Assembly (NCBI GenBank): GCA_027559495.1
Contig: JAMXSV010000002.1
Span: 186,001-250,000 of the forward strand
DNA: 64,000 bases
Reading direction: 5' to 3'
DNA from: Aurifilum marmelostoma
Taxonomy: Eukaryota; Ascomycota; Sordariomycetes; Diaporthales; Cryphonectriaceae
The position numbers and the translations under genes are program-made. Of the stretch, positions 56,801-64,000 are shown piece after piece (positions within the stretch are counted from its first letter, which is position 1; each line of letters starts with the position of its first letter). The notes under the pieces are model-generated. The model did no database searches, had not been told where the DNA came from, and was given only the letters and a program-made list of their open reading frames with translations.

Positions 56801-59699
56801 GGCAGGGCGGAGGTGGACTGCCGCTGTTTCGAAACCAGCGATAGCCGCAAACTGGTCAACAATTATGCTCTCCAGCGGTATGTATATCATAACAGTAGTA
56901 TTGGTCTCCCGCCTGTACCCGAGCATGTCTGGGGTGATGATGATGATGATGCGTGCCTCTCCCTCTCTTACTTTCTGTGTGTGTACCACTCCACAAAGAA
57001 ACCCTGTTCGATGTGGAAGGGGAAAAAAGAGGATCATGACACGGAGCAGGCCGGTAGCCGGCATCAAGGCTGCTGCCAACCAGGAAAACACGTCAAGGCC
57101 TGCTGCTTGTTTCAAGATGACGGCGTCGTTGCTGGAAGATCGCAGACCGCTCTAAGACTGGAAGTCGGCGTGGCGCAAAGGCAACAAGAAAGAAAACAAG
57201 ATCTTTGAGGGCCATGGCGTTGACATGAGCTCACCGACATTTCCTGGAGGGCAGAGAGGGAGGGAAGAGGCAGAAGCTGAAGCTGCGTCACAGTGGCGGG
57301 GTTGCGCCCGTTCCTCTGTGCGAGTGCCCTTCAGGTCAGATCCTACATTACAGCATTCTGTCTGTCTGTGTCTGGGGCTGGCTCTTGCTCTGGCACCCAA
57401 TTTGCGTCGCCTCGAGGTCTTGGAGAGGAAGGAGAGCGGGGGGGGGGGGGGACGCTGCTGTATACACCGGTGAGGGAGCTTTGCGAGACTTGCCAAGGCA
57501 GGCTGGGAGCTTGTCCGTTCTTCGTTGCTTGCCTTGCACTCCTTAATACCCGATCGTATCGCAGACCCCAGGTTGCAGCAGCAGACCCAGACTAGACACG
57601 CTGTCCCTGTGCAACGCCCTAGAGATGCACGTCGTAAATCAGCTGCTGAGAGTTCCGACCAGGCATTGAGGGCAGTGATCGGCGATACAAGGAATGATGA
57701 CCAAGACGGCCCATCTTGCTAAAATGACAATCGCGTCGAGCGTGCGTGAGTGAGAGTGTGAGAGCGTGATATGTTTTGTGTTGTCCTGCTGGAACAGCGT
57801 CCCCACCGAGGTGCTCCAGGCAGCGCCTGCCAACACAGAACAGTGTCCCACTACCCAGGCAGGTGCGCTATGAGGTAGCTTTGGTGCGGTACCGTACCAG
57901 TCTTGCCTACAGCAATAGGCACGCATGAATACATACACAGTATGTACAATGCAGATAAGCATTGTCCGTCCGAGCTAGCGAGGGCGCCGGGTTCAGACAC
58001 ATGCGCATATACACAACCTGAGGAACACGCTCCTCCAGCGATGACGATTTATCGGGCTCGAGGGCACACATCTCGCTTGAAAGGACTCGTGCTCGGTGAT
58101 CGAGGTGATTGTTTTCCTGAGGCGGTGATGACCTGTGATAAAGTTCTCGCATAGAGTATAAGTGCGAGGTTTACCATGAGGACACACGCACGGTGCGAGG
58201 AACGAGGGCTGCTCCTGTGGGGCTACGCGTCACTCTCAGGGTCTACCCTCTACAGGAGGGAGTTTCTGTAGAGGTTGTCTGCCACCGTGAACAGGGGCTC
58301 CTTGTCGAGCAGGCCATACTATGGTACTTGTACGTAGGTTGACCACCCTCTGCTGAACCTCTCGCTGCCGGTCGAGCTGGGTAGGTAGGTGGAGGTCAAG
58401 CAACTTCTGTTGCCCCAGCTTTCCTAAAATCAATCACAGACTGTTCGATTTGATCGTATGTACAGAGTGTTCTGGGCTTGTATGTGTGTGGATGTGGGAG
58501 AGGGCAAGATGAGGATTGAGCTCATGCTTTCTCGAGCCCCTCAACAAAGACTTGACCTGGGGCGAGGTGCTGAAGGCCTCTGGAGACTATCGTTTCGGAG
58601 GGATCCAGCATGCTAGGTAAAGGGGCCCCAGTTCTCTCGGCTGGCCTTGCCCACAAGCCCTGGAAAGATCTTACAGACGTCAGTCAGTCAGGGCACCCTC
58701 TCACCTCTCTCTCACATCTTACTGTGGTACTATGGCACTAAGGACACTATGACAGAAGGGAAGGAGGGCCCCCAGGCGCCCCCCCCCCGGCCAACGCCAG
58801 CCACCCTAGTCAAGAATTTTCGAAAAGAGCTGGGGCTTGGCTCTTGGTCGGATACTGTGGTACTCTGATTCATCTTGGGTTCACACCCCCGCTCGCGACC
58901 ACACCACCTCTCTCGGTGTTGGTAGCTAAAGATACCGCCTCTGGAGGGACATGAGGCCCGTACCTCGAGGTATTTCTAGATCCCAACAAGGTAGCAGCAT
59001 ACTTACACATAGTAATATGGAGTACCGTACGCAGGACTGCGGCCCATACACAGTACACGGAGTGGAAACAGAGGCAAGAGAAAATTTGCTCTCGAAGGGC
59101 AGGGGCAGCTTTTCTCTAGAGAAGTGGGTCCCCGCCCCACCCGGAGCTGCTGATTTGAACCAGTGACAGGTCGATAAAGAAGGCAGCACCCGCCCCTTTC
59201 CTCGAATCATCTTGCTTCTCCCGGCCTTCCCCTCTCCCTCCCCCCCCAAGCAGAACCCAAGGTCCTGGTCTCCTTCTTCTTCCTGTGCTGCACCTAGGGC
59301 CCTGCGCTGCACTGCCACCTTGTTCTCTCCCTGCCCCCGGCCCCGCCTCAGCAATTCTGACCAATTGATACTCATCCTCAGTTTATTTTTCCTCGCATTC
59401 CAGCAGCACATCAGACATCAGCCCTTTTTTCCTGCCGCTCCCCCCAAAAGGTGCAACACCAGCCCAGTCCAACGGCCCAAAACCACCCAATCATCAGCAC
59501 CCATCTTGCGACCGAATCAGATCGCTTCATTCACCATTTCTTTTTCTTGGTGATCAGTGCGTACCGCGTCCTGGATTATACAGAGACGGCCGGCCGCAAA
59601 TCATCTGCATTGGGATCAGATTGGACTGAATTAGAGGGAATTTTGCAGGACAGGAACACGAAACGTTAGAATTAAGAGGAGAAAAGAAAAAGGAAGCAG
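53900..59699. other. Gene-free GC-richer region
   Basis: Frames of up to 300 codons exist on both strands but have mixed, Arg/Pro/Ser-rich composition and no motif order. The only suggestive piece is the start of the frame at 56597 (-), which reads THVACELCRSKKQC, a partial Zn2Cys6-like string (see findings). A GTG-repeat patch lies at about 54892-54914, a GAT-repeat near 56936 and a 14-base G run at 57438-57451. Confidence 0.45.
57438..57451 (+). repeat. Poly-G run of 14
   Basis: Pure G homopolymer after an A/G-rich stretch, in non-coding DNA. Confidence 0.9.
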
Positions 59700-62600
59700 A
59701 CGAGAGACAGAAGAAAAAAAAATATCGATACTCAGAATTCGCAGCCAAGTAACCATCAACATCAGTCTCTATCTCAATTGTAAGTCGGCCATCTCATCAC
59801 CAATCACCATTCGCCATTCTTTAAATACATACATCCAATCATCAAGTCTCCCTCCACTCCCAACCTTGCCTCAACGCTTGGATTGGGCCGCCGCTGAGGT
59901 CCAATTGAGGCCTCAGCGAGACACATCCACAATCGCTGGGATCGCAGAGCGCCGGGCCGGGGCAGTGAGCTGAACTCTGATTGCCGCAGGTGTCGGGAGC
60001 TTCCAAGGCGTCTACAGACAGACGCAGCACATTATCGACACGGCCGGTTCAGCTGATCCATCGTTCAACTGGATTTCTTCATCGCCACCGTTATCGGCTG
60101 GGTAGACTTTCGTATCCATACCAGAATCCACCACGACCAGACAGCTATCACTATCGGATCGGCTGCCTTGTCGGGTCAATTTCAACTCAACTCTTACCTC
60201 GAAAAGTCAAAACAGGCAGACAACTAGAACAAGGCACCGGGCTCCGCCCTGAGGTCATCTGTTCGCCAATCGATCCCTTGAACCTCTCAGCAAGGCTTGC
60301 CCTTCAAACTCACCTCACCCACCATTGGCTTCCGTCGGCGCGGGTCGACAGCCTCAGGTTCCAATCACCGTCAAGGATTTGCGCCAACCGAGTCCAGGGT
60401 CCAACAAAACCATTACGCCTCGACCACCATTACGGCGCCAAAAATTTATTCGTCGCGTCTGGAGCATTGACGCAATTGTCTACCAAGAAAGGTAATATCC
60501 AACTTCACTCGCCTGCTCATGTCATCTTCCCTCCAAGAAAAACAAGAAAAGAAGAGGGAAAAAACCCTCAGGACTTTGGGTCCCCCCCCCACCCTCCTTG
60601 ATGTGCTGGCCATGCATGACTGTGGTCTGTCTGTCTGTCTATCTGTCAGGTCAGCAGTCAGCGCCCTCGGCTCCCCGCAGGTTGGGTACCGCTGGGGCGT
60701 CACAGATCCGTGTCAAGCATGTAGGTAGGCTGGTCAGGCCCCAAAGGCCTGCATGGTGGCTGCTGTTGCATTGCGCTATGCCGCGAAGGGTCTCAGCCCC
60801 CGTCCGCTTGTGACTGTGGTCTCCGATGCACCTGCTCAACAGAGATACTCGGTCTCATCAGAAAAAAAAAGGGACATACACAACCATACAGCCAGGCAAA
60901 ACGGACTGGCCAGCACCGGCCGGCTCGGTTGGAGGGAGATGAAGTCGTGAAGAGCACAGCGCCGCGCTTCCTCAGCACAATTTGTCTCGCCAAGTGGCCT
61001 CAACCTCTCGAAGCTTGGTGGTCTCGTGTCCTTGACCACCAGCCTCGTTCTCATATCCTCTTCCTCTCCTTGCACGCGCCCCCCCCGTAGCCCCCAATCT
61101 TGGGGCCTACTGCGGCATACATGTCCTGGTTTGGGCCACTGGTGACACAGGCCGCCACAGCAGAGCAGTCCTGACAGCACGGCCCTTCTGTCTGTACCTT
61201 TTTCTGTCGTGTGCCTGCGTGGGTGGACCCCCCTGGCACAGCCCACTAGCCTAGGGTGGCCAGCCAGTCACCGCCCCGGCGCATTCAGGAATTAAAAGCG
61301 AGTGGGAGCACCCAGCAAATCAGCTAACACCGTCTCTGCCCAGGCTTTTGCGACACCCTGAAGACTGTTCTCCGTCGACGCGACTACTGAAGACCTATCA
61401 CCATCGCGAACTTCACTTTCGCCCTCTCCATTGGCCCTGGCACTGATCCCGTGATTATCACGGCCTGCGGAGCCCATTTTGCGGCAATCTCGACGTTCCC
61501 TCAATCAACTTGCGCTGCCTGGGTCTTGTCCCTGGGCCTGTTGAGCACTGAGCCATATATTCGACAGTGGCCAGCTCTAGATCCACTGTATTCAGCCTGT
61601 GAGTGTTTGTGTGTGTGTGGTTTTAACCTGCTACCATCCCACCAAGTGCACCGTCCTTTTCTCCCTCATTTACCCCCTTCACACCTCTTCGGTGTGGTCA
61701 CTCGGTATTTCCGCTCCAGCACACCACTGCGACCCCAATGGAGCAAGCATTCCTACCCGTCGTGCAGACTATGTCCAGTCGTGTACTTTGAATTCCCGGG
61801 CCGATACGATCTCATCGCCTCAGCACACAACTCATCACCCCACCCCACCCCCGAACGCCACCTGTGCAACACCTCTTTTCACTCTGCAGATGTTAGACAA
61901 GGGCCGGTTGCAATTTTGGGTTCTCTTTTGCGACCCAACAAAGTACAAAGCTGACGTGGTGTGTTGTTCTTCCTTAATTTTCTATAGTTCAGGCATTAAC
62001 AATTAAGAGCCTAAGAGACCACCCCCGCGGCGCCAGGTCTTCCCGTCGGCCCCTCTCTGAGTTGTCGTTGACGTGAGATACAACGGTACGTTCCATCGCT
62101 AGACCCCTCATCGCTTCGTTGTCCACCCCCCCTCCCCCTTCAGATCTGGACAGCTTTTGGAGTCATCGCCTGTGCCAATACACCACCCACCTTCCCGCAA
62201 AACCCCTCACCACCCACGCACCCAAACGCTCGGGTCTAGTGCCTAGATAGAGCCCTTCTCAGGGGTGAATGGTCTGGCATGTGCGGCGTGTCGGCCCTTG
62301 GCGGTTCTTTGCTCCCGTATCCAATATGCTTCTACCCCTCTTGTCCCTCCCTCCCTCTCCGCACCAGCATCAGCTGCACCCTAGTCTGGGCAAGAGGCCA
62401 TCAAGACCTATGCTTCAAAGTCTGGATGGTGACCTCCAGCCCCGGGGTCCTCAGCGCGTGCAACAAGTGCGTTCATCACAGTCCTTGACATTACACAGCG
62501 TGCGCACCCGCTCTAGCCTCGTGTTTCTCTGCCCTCTGTACTAGGATTCTGCCCTACACTAGGCGTCTGGCCTGTGGCTCCAGGTGGGACGCAATTGCGG

Positions 62601-63837
62601 CCGCCCAGGTGAAGCAGGCTGACGGACATTGGGCATGGAGGCTGTGTGTGTGTGTGTGTGTGCGCGCGCGCGCGCAAAAGCACTACATGCATGCATACAT
62701 GCAATCCTCCAAAGAACAGCAGCGCGATACTGCACCCATGCACTATCCCACCCCCCCCCCACCCCCTCAGGAGAAGAAAAAAACCTCTTGGCCACCAATT
62801 TTTACTTTTCTTTTTCAAGATCTACGGACTTGCTTTGTCGCCTCATCTATGTTAGGGCTTGCGACCTACCGACCAGAACAGTGTCGGATCGCGGGTTAAG
62901 CTGGCTGACATGGTGGGCCTGGCTCGTGCATAGGCAGTCATGCATGCCAGCGCATCAAGTGGGAGCCCAAGGCGCGAAGATGCACCCCTACCACTTACCT
63001 CATCCTTCTTTGGCCCCTCGTCCATCCTCCGAGATCCCGGCCTATATATCTGAAGCCCATTTTGATGATGCAGAGGCACTAACGATTACAAGTGGTTGGA
63101 TAGATCACACGAGTCAATCATCAAGCGTACCATCGGACCTCGGGCCCAGGTTTTTGAGAAAGAGGATCTTTGTTATTCTTATTACTTTTTGGTTGTCGTG
63201 AGCTGTTCCCGCAGAGAGCTCCGTCGCAACGGCCCGCAAGCAAACCCATCGTGACAAGCTCAGTCCAGTCATCTGTGGGGGTTTTGCCTGCAGCGGGTCC
63301 TCCTCTCTCTCCCCAGGCTGATATCGGCCCAAGTTCCATCCTCACGTGGTCTCGGTAATCAAGGTCCCAATCTCAGGGTATCCTTGAGCTCTTAGCCACT
63401 CACCCGTGTTCGCCCTGCGAGTACATCAACTTGCATGTGCCGTGGTGCAGCCAATTGCGCGAGTCCTGGCCGCGAGCTTGACAACTGCCAGCGCATCCAC
63501 GCATATCCAATAGATTGGGTACGCACACTACCCAACTTACGGGTAGTGCAGTGACGACAGACCCTTCGAGTCAGCCTAACGCGTTGTACCTGGGGCCCTT
63601 GTACGGCACGTATATCGCGAAGGCCCTCTTTTTATTAACCCGGCTCCCCTCCACACTGGATTCGCACAGACAACAGACGTCAGCGTCAAAGCTCGACTCG
63701 GACTACTACCAGCATACTAATCAACAGTGGTTTTTTGTCCCGGTATTTCTGTCGATATATTATTCGCGGAACCGATCTTCACAGATTGAGGCCCTGCGAT
63801 CCACAGCAGAGTTATTCAACCATATCCAGCTTGAAGC
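59700..63837. other. Probable long promoter/leader region of the right-edge gene
   Basis: No protein frame can be supported over about 4 kb before the start at 63838. Frames of 190-206 codons (59981-60601, 62629-63201) show no domains. GTAAG-like donors and pyrimidine-AG acceptors occur (for example GTAAGTCGG at about 59780), so spliced leader exons are possible but cannot be shown from sequence alone. It contains a TG/CG tract at 62643-62675 and a C run near 62751-62760. Confidence 0.4.
62643..62675 (+). repeat. (TG)n(CG)n alternating tract
   Basis: About ten TG units followed by about six CG units, uninterrupted alternating pyrimidine-purine. A palindromic ATGCATGCAT follows at about 62687. 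Confidence 0.9.
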
Positions 63838-64000
63838 ATGATGGAGTACGCGCAATATCAGCATAACTCGCAGAATTCGCAACCTCACATCACGACGGCG
63901 TATCCCACCTCAGCTAGTACCAACACCATCACGTCCCCGCAGAGCGCACACATTCAACAATCACCAGTCCTTTCATCGCAGCAAGGTACAACCCCCACCC
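63838..64000 (+). CDS. N-terminus of a Gln/Ser/Thr-rich protein, runs off right edge
   Basis: Two adjacent in-frame ATGs (63838, 63841) open a frame that stays open to the window end, 54 codons. The peptide MEYAQYQHNSQNSQPHITTA, continuing with SASTNTITSPQSAHIQQSP, is polar and rich in Gln, Ser, Thr and Asn. That composition is common at the N-termini of fungal transcription factors and developmental regulators. A possible intron donor GTACAA lies at 63986, so the frame may end in an exon there. No DNA-binding domain is inside the window, so the identity cannot be fixed. The long gene-free stretch before it would fit a developmental regulator with a long leader. Confidence 0.6.
   Translation, partial: MMEYAQYQHNSQNSQPHITTAYPTSASTNTITSPQSAHIQQSPVLSSQQGTTPT

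Overview
The window reads as nuclear DNA of a filamentous ascomycete (Pezizomycotina). The genes are split by short introns with GTRAGT-like donors, CTAAC-like branch sites and YAG acceptors. Coding exons are GC-rich, and the products are typical fungal families: DHA-type MFS carriers, a DUF1275 membrane protein, a rhodopsin-domain (PTH11-like) membrane protein, a GFA-domain protein, GH78 and GH28 enzymes and a small secreted cysteine protein. I saw no rRNA or tRNA gene, CRISPR array or intact transposon. The genus cannot be fixed from what I can see.

The left part (1-16.7 kb) is gene-dense and enzymatic. It holds the 5' part of a DUF1275 gene (-), then a group A flavin monooxygenase (-) divergent from an MFS transporter (+). 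These are followed by an acyl-CoA dehydrogenase (+) broken by one extra G, an unrecognised polar protein (+), an ATP-grasp protein (+), a glutathione S-transferase (-) and a secreted GH78 alpha-L-rhamnosidase-like protein (-). Oxidase, exporter, acyl-CoA dehydrogenase, ATP-grasp ligase and GST side by side could be a small metabolite or catabolic cluster without a PKS or NRPS backbone. That grouping is inference only.

The middle part (16.7-43.3 kb) has widely spaced genes with long, pyrimidine-rich leaders. They are a second MFS transporter (+, broken by one extra C; long His/Ser/Arg-rich tail), a rhodopsin-domain protein (+), a GFA-domain protein (+), a GH28 polygalacturonase with a Gly/Ser-rich N-terminal extension (+), a small secreted cysteine protein (+) and a disordered basic protein (-). 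With the GH78 gene, the GH28 gene points to pectin breakdown.

The right part (43.3-63.8 kb) is about 20 kb in which I can support no intact protein gene. It contains microsatellites, long C/G homopolymers, a more AT-rich stretch (about 47-54 kb) with gene-like but stop-broken frames on the minus strand, and what may be the long promoter/leader of a Gln/Ser/Thr-rich protein whose first codons appear at 63838 and run off the right edge.

For every multi-exon gene the exon joins were checked by hand for reading frame and splice consensus. No transcript or database support was available.
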